A stretch of DNA of 64,000 nt, from the NCBI GenBank assembly GCA_965644315.1, contig CBFFRQ010000013.1, positions 372,001-436,000 of the forward strand, in the 5' to 3' direction. This document shows, piece after piece, positions 1 through 10,106 of the stretch. How positions within the stretch are numbered: the first letter of the stretch is position 1; each line of letters opens with the position of its first letter. The position numbers were made by a program, and so were the translations under genes. The notes beneath the pieces were generated by a model. That model searched no databases, was not told the DNA's origin, and saw nothing but the letters and a program-made list of their open reading frames with translations. The stretch comes from Caecitellus pseudoparvulus (taxonomy: Eukaryota > Bigyra: Bicosoecida).

Positions 1-2419
1 GCTTCAAGCGCCTGACTGAGATCCAGAAGGTCGCCATTCCGCACGCTTTGGCTGGGTGAGTGTTCCTCCCCTCCTCCTGCTGCGCCGCTTGCCCTGGCCT
101 GTGCTCGCCATCGGCACTGCCACTCATCACCCCACCCTCCTTTACAGTCGGGATGTCATGGGCGCTGCCAAGACGGGCTCCGGAAAGACGCTGGGTGCGT
201 GAGGCGGTGTGGATTGGGGGTGCCCGCGTTTCACCGGCGTTTCACATCCGCCCCTCCCCCCTGCAGCCTTCGTTGTGCCGGTGCTGGAGGCGCTGTACCG
301 GGCACAGTGGTCGAACGAAGACGGCCTGGGCGCCCTCATCATCTCCCCCACCCGTGAGTTGGCCATGCAGATCATGGACGTCCTACGCACAGTGGGCAGC
401 AAGCACTACTCCCTGTCGGCTGGCCTGGTGGTGGGCGGGCACGACTTCGCGACGGAGGCCGCCACCATCGCCCAGATGAACGTGCTGGTGGCCACGCCGG
501 GCCGCCTCCTGCAGCACCTGGAGCAGACGGTGGCCTTCGACCCCTCCAACCTGCAAGTGCTGGTGCTGGACGAGGCGGACCGGTGCCTGGACATGGGGTT
601 CGCGGACACCATGCGGGGCATCCTGGACACACTGCCCAAGCACCCCCAGCGCCAGACGCTGCTGTTCAGCGCCACGCAGACCAAGTCCATCAAGGCCCTC
701 GCGGGGCTGTCGCTGGCCGACCCGCAGTACGTCGCCGTGCACGCAGCCAGTGACACAGTGACGCCCAAGCAGCTGCTGCAGACGTACGTCGTGCTGCCCC
801 TGGAAGACAAGCTGAACCTGCTCTACTCCTTCCTGCGCACACACACCAAGAACAAGTCCATCGTCTTCTTGTCCTCCTGCAAGCAGACGCGTTTCGTGTT
901 TGAGGTGTTTCGTCGCATGCGACCCGGCGTGCCGCTCCTGCACCTGCACGGCAAGATGAAGCAGGCGCGCCGCATGCACATCTACTACGATTTCCTCAAG
1001 AAACCCGCCGCGGCGCTCTTCGCCACGGACATCGCCGCGCGTGGGTTGGATTTCCCCGCCGTGGACTGGGTGGTGCAGGCGGACTGCCCCGAGGATGTGC
1101 AGGCGTACATCCACCGCGTGGGGCGCACGGCACGCTTCAAGGCCCGCGGCAACGCCCTGCTGGCGCTGACACCACGGGAGGCGGAGGGCATGCTGCCTGC
1201 CCTGCAAGAGGCCAAGATCCCCCTGAAGCAGATCACGGTGAACCCCGACCAGGCCCTGGCCGCGACGCCCAAGGTCGCAGCGGAGGTCGCAGCGGACCCC
1301 GAGTTGAAGTACGTCGCCCAGCGCGCCTTCGTCTCCTACGTCCGCAGTGTGCTGCTGCAGGGCAACAAGGCCGTCTTCGACGTCAACGCACTGGACCTGC
1401 CCGCTCTCGCCACCTCCTTGGGTCTGCCCCAGCCGCCTCGAGTCAAGGGCCTCAAATCCGCCGCCGCATCCGCTGCAGCCAAGGCCGCCAAGAACGCCCC
1501 CCGCGCCCTGGCCAAGCTCCGCGCCAAGATCGCAGCAGCCAAGGCGGCAGGCAAGGGAGGTGGGGCGGAGGAAGACGACTCCTCGGACAGCGAGGGTGCG
1601 GAGGGTGGGCCCAGGGCCCCGCCCCGGCGCCGCAGGGTGGGCTCACCCACCCACCCTCAGCGGGAAGTGCCCCACAAGCTGGCGGCTCGCATGGCCCTGG
1701 CTGGCGGCCTGGCGGGCGACAGTGACAGCGAGGGGGGGGGAGGTGAGGAGGAGGAGGATGACTTGTTGGTGCCCAAGGCGAGTCGAGGGGGGGGGTCGCG
1801 CGCCGGCGAGGGGGGGTCCGGGCACCTCCGCGAGGCAGACCTGGCCGACCCCCGCGCCCTGGCGGACCTGCACCCATTTGAGGCTGCGCGCATCCGGCGT
1901 ATTACGCAGGCCACCCTCGGCCTGGCGGAGGAGCTGCAGCACGCCGCCTCCGGATCCAAAGCCTTCCAGCGCCTGGCCACGGAGCGGCGGGGAGCCGTCA
2001 TCAGCGACGACACCCCCGTGCAGGCGGATGCCGAGGCCATTGCGGCGCACCACGCTGCCGTGAGGTCCCGCTTGCAGGCGGCAGATGTGAAGGACAAGGA
2101 GTATGCCCGGGAACGGGTGCGTGAGAAGCACCGCAAGGACAAGGAGGAGGCGAAGGGGGGCGGGTACACCCTGGATGGGGACGAGGAGGAGGAGGAGGGG
2201 GGCGGTGGGTACACCCTGGGGGGGCAGTGGGCGGATGAGGAGGAGGAGGAAGAGGGCGAGTCAGGGTGGGCCCACTCGTCCGCACCCCGAGGCGCCAAGC
2301 GTGGGCGCGAGGCGGAGGATGCCGCCCCCGCCCCCGCGGCGGCCGGGTCTGGGACAGTGCAGGACGCCGAGGCAGCTGCTCTGGCCCTCCTGGCGAAGCG
2401 CAGACGGACCCTGCTGTGA
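1..2419 (+). CDS. DDX10: DEAD-box RNA helicase, DDX10/Dbp4 type (5' partial)
   Basis: ATP-dependent RNA helicase of the nucleolar small-subunit processome; Dbp4/DDX10 is known to help release U14 snoRNA from pre-rRNA. The first visible exon (1-55) carries the Q motif (TEIQKVAIP). Exon 2 (148-194) carries Walker A (AAKTGSGKT), and exon 3 (267-2419) the rest; both introns begin GTGAGT or GTGCGT. Further motifs seen: PTREL, TPGR, DEAD, SAT, a helicase C domain ending HRVGRTAR, then a DUF4217-like segment (residues YVAQRAFVSYVRSV). The long C-terminal tail is acidic and Lys/Ala-rich with Gly tracts, as in DDX10 tails. The N-terminus lies outside the window. It ends 28 bp from the convergent TsaE gene. 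Confidence 0.93.
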
Positions 2420-2433
2420 TCCGTCGCGCGCGC

Positions 2434-2441
2434 AATGCATT
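2434..2441. promoter_or_regulatory. Candidate shared 3'-end signal AATGCATT
   Basis: Palindromic AATGCATT lying between two convergent stop codons (2419 on +, 2447 on -), 15 and 5 nt from them. The same core follows most stop codons in this window, so I infer a 3'-end processing signal; no transcript evidence was available. Confidence 0.45.
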
Positions 2442-2446
2442 TGAAT

Positions 2447-3151
2447 TCACCGGGGGTCGCCCGACCTGCTCGGAGATGGTCTGGATACCGCCGCCGCCGC
2501 CGCCGCCTCCAGGTCGCGCGTGTCCAGTTGCTGCGCGGAGGGGCCGGTGAGGAAGAGAGACCAGTGCCTGGCGTCTGGCCCCAGCTGTGGCGCGCCCTCC
2601 TCCAGCGCCAGAGTGACGTACGACGGCGGCAGGTGGGTTACGGGCAGGCACTCGGGCCACTCGACGAGACAGGCCACGGAGGGGGGCGGGCCGCGCCACG
2701 GCAAGAATGCGAGGGAGGAGGGGGATGGAGCCGATCCAAGTCGGTACAGGTCGATGTGCTGCAGCCTGGGGCAGCGAGGGGCGGTGTGGGTGCGTGTGGG
2801 CTGGCTGTGGAGGTGCGCGAGGCACGCACTCCTGGCCGGCTGGACTGAAGTAGGTGTTGCTGAGGGTGAATGAGGGAGACGGCACGTCCATGCCTGCATC
2901 TGCCGTCCACTGCCTGACGAATCCACGCGCAATGACGGACTTGCCGGCCCCCACGTTCCTGCACGCAAGTGGCAGAGGGTGCGGTGGCGTGCCCAAAATC
3001 CGCACCTCGCAGCCCAGCCCGCTGCCCCTCACCCCGACAGCATCAGCGGCAAGGTTTGGCCCTGCAGCGCAATGGCCAGCAGTGCCCCTATCTTTGCCGT
3101 GGAGCTCTCACAAGCGCTGGTGCCCTGGCAGGCAAGGATGTGTGCCGCCAT
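2447..3151 (-). CDS. TSAE: TsaE (YjeE) tRNA t6A biosynthesis P-loop ATPase
   Basis: TsaE-family ATPase, which in bacteria and organelles works with TsaB/TsaD to make N6-threonylcarbamoyladenosine at position 37 of ANN-decoding tRNAs. Reconstructed from three exons: 3151-3033, 2958-2830 and 2765-2447 (188 aa). Splicing joins LPLMLSG to NVGAGKS, restoring the Walker A, and SPAGQE to LQHIDLYRL, restoring the family HxDLYR motif. PSPSF (switch) and EWPE are also present. Introns are 74 and 64 nt. A mitochondrial role is likely because eukaryotic cytosol uses KEOPS instead, but I see no clear targeting peptide after the chosen Met at 3151. No single reading frame contains the whole protein, so it is easily missed. 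Confidence 0.88.
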
Positions 3152-3287
3152 GCGGGAGGTGATTTGAGCGCTGCGTGTTGCGCAGCACAAAGTGCCAGAC
3201 GGACGCCCAGGCGAGCAAGGACGCAGCCACGTGGCAGCACGCTGTGCACCCAGTGCCTCGTGCAAGTGAAATGTGCCCCTGCATTCC

Positions 3288-4457
3288 TCACTCCTCCTCC
3301 TCGGCGGGGGGGCGGTTGGCTGCGCGGCGAGCCTGCAACTCGGCAGCTGCTCGCTCCGCACGCACGGCACGCAGAGAATCCGCCGCCATCTGCAGCGGGC
3401 TGCGCACGCCATTGGACGCCCCGCCATCGCTGTGCCAGACATCCTGCGTCGCTTCCACGGCATCAGCCACGCTTGCCTGCGCCTGGTGCAAGGCGCGTGC
3501 CGCCAGGGACGCAACGCTGGAGGGTGCGTTGGCTGCCCGCGCTTGCAACGCAGCCGCCTCCTCCTGTGCGCCCTCCTCCAACGGGTCCTCCACAACAGGT
3601 GCGTCTGCAGCTTGACTGCCATGGTACAGCGGCAGAGCAGGCACCGTGCTGTGCCATGCTGCCGTGTCCACGCCCTGTGCCGAGGCGGCTTGGCGGGCTG
3701 CTTCGTGCACTGCAGGGCTCAAAAACGCCGTGCGTGACAGCAGCCAGGCACGCCGCCGGTCGTTGCCGTTCACCACCAACAGCCAGTGTGGAGGGCTGTC
3801 CGAAGCATTGGCACCCCACTCGTCCCCTGCCTCCAGCACCATCAGCTGGGGCTGCAGCGCCTTCCCCAGCGCCTCAGGCAGCCAGGTTTGCAGGGGTGTG
3901 ACTAGCGGGCCCGCAGGCGACGCGCCCAGCTGCACCTCCCCACAGGGCACGCTCACTCGCGGCAGCAACACAGACTGCAAGTGTGCAGACGCCTCCACGT
4001 GCAGCCGGCCAGCATCGTCGGGAGAGGGAGTCAGGGTCCACTGTGTGCCCACCCACGCAGCTTGCCACGCAGGCACCACGCCGCCCACCTCGAACCAGGT
4101 CCCTGTCACATGGTGCCGCTGCACGTTGGAAGCAGGCCGCAAGGGAGGCATGCCGCGGATGCGACTGGCGTTCGCTGCCTCCTGCTCGTACCACCAGTAC
4201 GCTGCGCCGCCGCCCAGCCCCAGCACCGACAGGCCCAGTGCTGTCGTGAACGCCTGAGCCTTGGAGGTGGCGGTAGATGCGGATGCACCTGACTTTGGCG
4301 CTGCTGCTGCAGCAGCAGACTTCGTGGGCTGGCTCACTGCAGGCACTGCAGGGGGTGGGGCCTCGGCTGTAGGTGCTGCGGAAGCGAAACGGCGGCTCTG
4401 AAACGCAAGGCTGCCGCTGCTCCGCACAGCCCCCCTGGAGAACAATGCTGCAGCCAT
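3288..4457 (-). CDS. Mitochondrion-targeted, membrane-anchored lipocalin-like protein
   Basis: Single-exon protein of 389 aa, starting at the Met that gives a typical mitochondrial presequence (residues 1-30, rich in Arg/Ser/Ala with RRFASA). It is followed by an Ala/Pro linker and one hydrophobic segment (about residues 70-90, GLSVLGLGGGAAYWW). A lipocalin/Blc-like fold follows: the N-terminal signature is GTWFEVGG, and the C-terminal strand ends with NGNDRRRAWLLSRT, matching the family pattern of an aromatic and a leucine followed by SRT. The last 110 residues are an Ala-rich helical tail ending in PPAEEEE. Lipocalins bind lipids or other hydrophobic ligands; the ligand here is unknown. Lipocalin assignment rests on the two motifs and their spacing. 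Confidence 0.7.
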   Translation of the reverse strand: MAAALFSRGAVRSSGSLAFQSRRFASAAPTAEAPPPAVPAVSQPTKSAAAAAAPKSGASASTATSKAQAFTTALGLSVLGLGGGAAYWWYEQEAANASRIRGMPPLRPASNVQRHHVTGTWFEVGGVVPAWQAAWVGTQWTLTPSPDDAGRLHVEASAHLQSVLLPRVSVPCGEVQLGASPAGPLVTPLQTWLPEALGKALQPQLMVLEAGDEWGANASDSPPHWLLVVNGNDRRRAWLLSRTAFLSPAVHEAARQAASAQGVDTAAWHSTVPALPLYHGSQAADAPVVEDPLEEGAQEEAAALQARAANAPSSVASLAARALHQAQASVADAVEATQDVWHSDGGASNGVRSPLQMAADSLRAVRAERAAAELQARRAANRPPAEEEE

Positions 4458-4702
4458 GGTGTAATCGCCTTTCCAAAGAAGGTGCAGATGCGTTCGTTGT
4501 GGTCTGGCGAGCGCCGACACAGCCTGCTGTCCAGGCTGCCTTCCACCCACTGGCGTCTCGCTAGTTCAGCCCACTCTAGCCGCCTTGCTGCGGCCCCAGT
4601 GACTGTTTGTGCCAAGCCGGGGGTGCTGACCACACGCCTTTGCGTCACACTCCTGTTTAGTTGCAGTTTTAGTCAGGGGTTGGCTTTTGCCGGGGCAGTG
4701 AG

Positions 4703-4739
4703 GCTTCGCACTGTCTACCGTTGGTAGACAGTGCGAAGC
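4703..4739. repeat. Perfect 17-bp inverted repeat (hairpin)
   Basis: Arms GCTTCGCACTGTCTACC (4703-4719) and its exact reverse complement (4723-4739) are separated by only 3 nt. It lies in the 371-bp gap between divergent genes, 90 bp upstream of the SAM-protein start codon, so it could be in that 5' UTR. No second copy noticed in the window. Confidence 0.9.
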
Positions 4740-4828
4740 AGAGGGCAGAGCCAGGCCCCGACGTAAAACCGAACAACCCTGCGGCTTCAGGCACCGGGTG
4801 GCGTACCGAACTACACGTCACGTGCCCC

Positions 4829-5306
4829 ATGGCACAGGCATCGTCTGCTGCGGCGGCGGGGGGGGAGGACAAAGGCGTCGCGGGGTGGACGCCAGAGCAG
4901 TGTGCTGAGTGGGTGGAGAGCATTGACTTGGCCATGTACAGGTGCGCAAGGCAACGCCCGAGACTACACCGACTTGCATGATATTCACACCACCTGTCCT
5001 GCCTCGTGCAGAGCGACGTTCTTGAAGAACCTGAACGGCTATCGCCTGCAGGTGCGCGGAGCGCCAGAAACGCCCTTCGCACACTCACGGCACAAGTTTC
5101 ACGCTGCCACCCCTGCACCCACAGCGCCTGTCAACACGGGGCTTGACTCAAATGGGCGTGCAGAAGTGGGAGCACCAGAAGGTGCGCTGCCTGCGCCATG
5201 TGCTGGCTCACTCCTCCCTGCACACGCTCCCTTGCCGCTGGCGCAGGCCATCATGGCAGCGCTGCGAGAGCAGCAGCTGCTGCTGCCGGAGTTCGACGGG
5301 CGGTGA
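4829..5306 (+). CDS. Small SAM-domain protein (89 aa, four exons)
   Basis: Reconstructed from four short exons: 4829-4941, 5012-5051, 5125-5181 and 5247-5306, with introns of 70, 73 and 65 nt. The product is essentially one sterile alpha motif domain after an Ala/Gly-rich leader. It reads GWTPEQCAEWVESIDL, then YRATFLKNLNGYRL, then LTQMGVQKWEHQKAIMAAL, which follows the SAM pattern W-x-x-x-x-V-x-x-W-L ... F-x-x-x-x-I-x-G-x-x-L-L ... L-x-x-x-G-V. SAM domains mediate protein-protein or RNA interactions; the partner is unknown. AATGCA follows the stop codon directly. Partner genes on both sides are on the opposite strand. Confidence 0.75.
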
Positions 5307-5347
5307 AATGCACCCTGCCTCCGCGGCCACTCGTGCATTGTCCAGGC

Positions 5348-6960
5348 TTACTCCTCAGCTGCCTCGGCAGCCTTGGCGCCGCCCTTCTTCTTCCTGCGGC
5401 GCTTCTTCTTGCCGCCGCCGCTGGTGTGCAGCTCCTCGGCGCGGATGGCAGCGAGGTCCTCTGGCAGGGTCACGCCCTCCACGGCCATGCCCTCGGGCAG
5501 GGGCAGGCCCGTCACGATCTGGGGCCCGTTGGGCGTCACCAGCACCGTGAACTTGAACTGCGCCACCACCTTGCCCTCCTCCTCCTCCAGCACGGGGTAC
5601 TCGTAGAACACGTCGTGGTTCACGCACTCCGTCACGCCCAGGCGGGCCTGGCGCTCGTCGCCGAAGGCGCGCAGCGTGAAGGGCATGTACGGGGACTTGG
5701 ACATGACGTTGCCCAGCAGCCACTTGGAGGCCTTCATCTTCAGCCCGAAGTGGTTCTCGTGGGCGCGCTTGAACACTGTCGTGCGCGCGCTGCTGGCCTT
5801 GGGCTTGCCGGCGCCCGTGCTGAAGGCGACGTCCACTGCGAACACGTCGTGGGTGGCGAACTCCTCCTCGTCTGCCTTCTGCTCGGGGTCGTCCCCGCGC
5901 AGCAGGATGACCTTGTTCCCGTCGATGATGTACTGCTTCATCTGGTGCATGAGCGTGCCCTGCACGGGGGTCACGCCGTATGCCTCAGCCACGCGGCCCA
6001 TGGCCTCCGTCACAGCCGTGTTCTGCAGGGGCAAGGAGGTGGGGGGGGGGAGTGAGCGGGAGGGAGCAGGTGGGGGTGCGGCGTGGGGGTGCGGGATGGG
6101 TGCGCTCCTAAGATGCATGTCTAATAAGCTAATCTACACCGCGCCGAAGCACGTCAGGAACAATGCTGTCTATCATCATCGGAGGCAGTCGCCAGGAGGC
6201 CCTGGCAGGACAACAGGCACACTGGCCAGCACGCACCTTGGCGCCAGCCTTGATCATGCGGGCGGCGATGTGAGCGGCCTCGTATGCGGCCACCGTCACC
6301 TTGGTGACCTCCTCGGAAGGCGAGGCGGCGGTGGCGCCGGCCTCGGCAGGCACCACCATGGTGTGGGCACCAGCTGCCACGAAGCCGTCGAAGTGAGCGG
6401 CGCAGTCACTGTGCGAGGAGGGCGGGGTGCAGGCGCGTGCAGGCGCGGAATTCGAAGGCGAGGCGTGTGTTCGGCAGGGCACCTGCTGCGACGCACATCT
6501 TGACCAGGTCCCCTTCGGCCAGGGCCACCTCGCACTCGGAGAGGGGGGAGAAGTGGCACGTGACGTTGTTCACGGAGATGCACGTGGGGAAGGCCACGCC
6601 CTTTTCGATCTTCTTGGACTTGAACTGCGCGGCACACTGGCCCTCGATGAGCTTGTCACCCAGCGTGCAGATGTCCACCACCTTCATGCCAGCGGCGATC
6701 TGGGACGTGCTGATGGCCTCCAGGGTCTGTGCCAGGCAGCGAGGGAGCCAGTGTCGAGGGGGCCGCGCGTCAGTCGCCTTCAAATGTCAGAACTCCGTGC
6801 TGACACAGCTGCACTGCAGCAGGCCACGCAGGCGCGAACCAGGCGGCCTCACCTTCTGCACGACGTCGGCCGCAGCGCGGTACTTGGTTCCCACGTCGCC
6901 TGACAGCTCCACGACGGCGGGCTGCTCCTCAGCACCCGCAGGCACAGCCTCAGCGGCCAT
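5348..6960 (-). CDS. PA2G4: Proliferation-associated protein 2G4 / EBP1
   Basis: Member of the peptidase M24 (methionine aminopeptidase-fold) family that lacks peptidase activity; EBP1/PA2G4 binds ribosomes and structured RNA and acts in ribosome biogenesis and growth control. Four exons: 6960-6853, 6726-6497, 6408-6237 and 6022-5348. The sum is 394 aa, the same length as human PA2G4. Splicing gives GDLVKIDCAAHFDGFVAAGAH, matching the family's DLVKID...DGF. The C-terminus carries the basic RNA-binding patch GGGKKKRRRKKKGG before an Ala/Glu end. The methionine aminopeptidase metal ligands are not evident, as expected. The start at 6960 gives MAAEAVPAG. Confidence 0.95.
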
Positions 6961-7276
6961 GATGTCCGGGTGGGAGTTTCGGGCTGTGTGGCTGAAACGC
7001 CGCTCCCGCTCTGGAACACTCTGCTGCAGCGGTGACCTGCAACAAGCTGGGGGGTTGGGAGGGTGTTGATTCGGGAGTGTTTGTTGTGTCTCGTCCGCCG
7101 CGATCACGTGCTCGCTCGCTCGGGGCGGCAGCCACCCCCCCTCCCGTGGGGGCTGAGGGGGGTCGTGCACGACAGCGCCTGGCCAGCAGGCGAAGCCAGG
7201 CAGCCCCCCGCCTTCCTCGCCCACACAGCCATGCACATGCATTCCCTGCCGCCTGCCCACCGTGCCTATGCGCGTC
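6961..7276. other. Intergenic, 316 bp
   Basis: Between the start of PA2G4 and the stop of the upstream FMN reductase gene, both on the minus strand. It holds TGCATT at 7238-7243 (AATGCA on the minus strand), 34 nt past the reductase stop. Presumably the PA2G4 promoter; nothing else recognised. Confidence 0.5.
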
Positions 7277-8297
7277 TCACGCTGACACCTCTGCAGTGGA
7301 GGGCTCGGCCTCCTTCCCCAGCACCAGGCGCTGCGCATGCTGCTGCACGGCCTGTGCATGGGCCACCAACAGCTCCGTCCAGGCCCCGTCCTCCTGAGTG
7401 TAGTAAAGGGTGCGCGTGTGTGTGCGCGTGTGCGGGGCGCGGGGAGTGGGCGGGCAACACCGCACCTTGACCTTCCAATCCGCCATGTCCACGGTGTTGG
7501 TGCCGTCCCAGATGTTGAAGCAGGCTTCCTTGTTCACGAAGTGCAGGTTCAGGAAGACGCCCATGGTGCGCAGGTGGTACTGTGCGCGGCTGGTGCCCAT
7601 GCGTCCGCCGGCGCCTGCGCGACGGAGCGGGTGCGGGTGCGGCTTGGCGTCTGGAAACATCCGCCTGCTTCCGCGGAAGCGAGCGGCGCCAGCCGTGCTC
7701 TCCCACCCGCGGCACCTGCTCACCACGCACCAACCATGCCAGCAGCCTTGTCAGCCCACACATTGCCCCCTCGAGATCCCCAGTCCAGCGCGTTCTTCAG
7801 CGCCGCGGAGACTCCGTAGTTGTGCCTGGCGCCAGAGGGGGGAGGCGTGAGAGAACTGCTGCTGCCGTGCTGCATGCCTGCGCCGCCACGCACTCAGTAC
7901 AGGCAAAGATGAAGGCATCAGCATCCTTCAGCTGAGCACGGAAGGCTTCCACTGCCTCTGGGAACTTCGTGACTCCTCCCTGCGATGGCGCGCGCCGGCG
8001 ATGTGGGAGTTGCGAGCGCTGCTGCGCTGCCGCCTCGCAGCGTGGCGCGCCCACCTCTGACGACTCCAGGTCCGCGTTGTACAGGGGCAGGGCAGAGATG
8101 TCGGCGATGGAAAAGTCCACGCCCGTCACATTGCCCGCTGCCACGTTCTTCTGGATGATGTGCAGGAGCTGCGTGTTGACGCTGGCGGCGCGGAGGGAGC
8201 CGGAAACGCCCACCACCTTCATGGCGCGGCTGGCAGCGGCCATGGCGAGGGAAAGAGCGAGGAGGCAGGACAGCAGGCGAGTGCCGGTAGAGGACAT
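7277..8297 (-). CDS. NADPH-dependent FMN reductase, secretory or organellar
   Basis: Flavodoxin-fold NAD(P)H:FMN/quinone reductase (chromate-reductase-like family). Five exons: 8297-8055, 7979-7894, 7825-7731, 7614-7466 and 7393-7277, total 229 aa, introns 68-116 nt. Seen: the FMN phosphate loop GSLRAAS, then a segment IADISALPLYNADLES, the isoalloxazine-contacting motif CTEHNYGVSAALKNALDW (EHN where the family has EYN), and GGRMGTSRAQYHLR. The N-terminus (MSSTGTRLLSCLLALSLAMAAASRA) is a hydrophobic leader resembling a signal peptide, so it may act in the secretory pathway or an organelle. Sits about 100 bp downstream of the UBA3 stop, same strand; too little is shared to call an operon. Confidence 0.88.
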
Positions 8298-8396
8298 GGT
8301 GTGCTGTGAAGCATGTGCGAGGTGCGCGGCTGTTGCGGAGGATGTGAATTGCCTGCTCTCTCCTCCTGTGCAGTGGGGTCCAGCGGGGAGGGGGCC

Positions 8397-10106
8397 TCAC
8401 TCTGCTGCACCCCCCCCCTCAGCCGCCGCTTCCACCGCTTGGGCGTCCACCAGCGTCAGCTGCATGGAGACGCCGGGGGGGAAGATGGGGTCTGTCACGA
8501 TGAAGACGTCCCCCGCCCCGTCAATGAGGCTGCTCAGCGTCTTGCCCAAGTTCCCCGCCGTGCGCTCCCGGGCTACAGACGAGGTCTGGTCCAGCAGCGT
8601 GCGCCCCGGGCGCTGCACGCTGGGGCGCTTCAGCTGCAGCGACGGGTTGCCGATGAGCTTGGCGTCGATGAAGGCCTGCAGCGTGGTGGTGGCGAAGGGC
8701 ACGACCTCCTCCAAGTTGGGCGCCCGGCACGCCATGCACTTCATGTTGGGCTGGCGCTTGAGCGTCTCCGTGGACGCGTACAGGCCCGTGGCGCCCATGA
8801 ACATGAAGTAGTTGTTCAGGGTCTGGCTGGCGAAGGTGAGCAGCTTCACCGCCTCGTGCACGCAGGTGGTGGCGATGATGGCGTTGGTAGAGGCAATGGC
8901 GGGGATGATGTTCTTCACCACGCCCATGGTCATCTCGTACGTCACGCCCTCGATGCTGTTCTTGGCTGCGTACGCCGCCGCCTTCTCGAACAGCCACTTC
9001 ATGTCCTCGGGGCTGTCCTTGTCGATGGCGCGGCTCTTGCCGAACGCCTCTGGCCAGGCGAGCGTCTTGGCCCAGGCGATGCAGTGTTCCGGCTTGCGGG
9101 GCTTGGAGGCCATGGTGCACATTTGGAAGGTGCGCTGGGGCGGGAACATGTCGATGACGCACTCGAAGCAGGCAGTGAAGCGTGGAAACACGACACGCGT
9201 GTTCCCCTTCAGCCCCTCCGTGCCGCCGTCGATGAAGGGGATGAAGTTGTTCCGCACGATCTCCTGCCCCTGTGCGTCGAACTCCACGGGCTTCTGCGGG
9301 TTCAGCAGGCGGTTGTGCATGCCTGCCAGGTCCTCGATGTCCCCGTCAGCGTTGGTTTCCACGAACTGGCACAGGACGGCGTTCATCCACCGCCGCGCCT
9401 CGATGTTGTCCACACAGCCGATGATGAGGTCGAACTGGCGGAAGAACTCCGCACCCAGCGTCTGGATGAACGCCGTGCTGTGGGTGACCTTCACCCCCGG
9501 CACGCGCCGCTGCACGAACTCTGCCGCCACCTCCGCCTTCCCGCGCCCGACGTCCTTCATCCTGCGAAACGCAGTGCGAACCCGTGCTGCGCGGCCCGCG
9601 CGGGACCAGGGGCGACGCCACCGCACGCACCGGAAGAGGAACTGCCTGTTCAAGTTGGTGAGGTCGATTTCGTCCAGGTCAATGACGTGGATGTCCCGCA
9701 CCCCCGACAGTGCCAGCCCCTTCAGTACCTGCTCGAGGCAGGGCGGGAACCAGTGCAGGCCCACCACCGCCGGCGCTCACAACGACCACACGCACCTCAC
9801 ACCCCAGTCCTCCAGCACCCACAACGCAAATGCGGGCACGTGCTAGCTTCTCTCGAGCCTGAGGGGGGGGAACGCCGGGGTGCAGTGTGCAGGCGCCGCA
9901 GACCACCACGCCAACTCTGTCCCGACACATACCTTGGCCCCCGGCTCGAACTTTCCCATGGGCAGCGACCCCGTCGAGTTCTCAAAGGGGGAATCTCTGT
10001 CCAGGATCTTGCACAAGTCTGGGAAGCGGTCCAGGTGCCCGTCGTCTGTGCGGGGCCGCTTGCTGGCCTGCTGGCCGGCGCCTGCCTCCCCTGCCGACGT
10101 GGCCAT
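8397..10106 (-). CDS. UBA3: NEDD8-activating enzyme E1 catalytic subunit
   Basis: ThiF-fold E1 that adenylates NEDD8 and passes it to UBC12, acting with APPBP1/NAE1. Four exons: 10106-9933, 9858-9796, 9728-9631 and 9561-8397, giving 499 aa (human UBA3 is 463). Seen: nucleotide motif VVGAGGLGCE, NLNRQFLFR followed after splicing by MKDVGRGKAEVAA, and PFIDGGTEGLKGN. The catalytic-cysteine context QMCTMASKPRKPEHC matches UBA3 (MCTIASMPRLPEHC) and not UBA2. The C-terminal part carries the ubiquitin-fold E2-binding region. The start at 10106 (MATSAGEAG) is the only ATG near the exon-1 domain. The first donor is GTATGT, unlike the usual GTGCGT. Confidence 0.95.

Noticed and set aside
7277-10106. 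FMN reductase and UBA3 as an operon
   Set aside because: Same strand and about 100 bp apart, but eukaryotic introns, a leader peptide and separate functions make independent transcription more likely.
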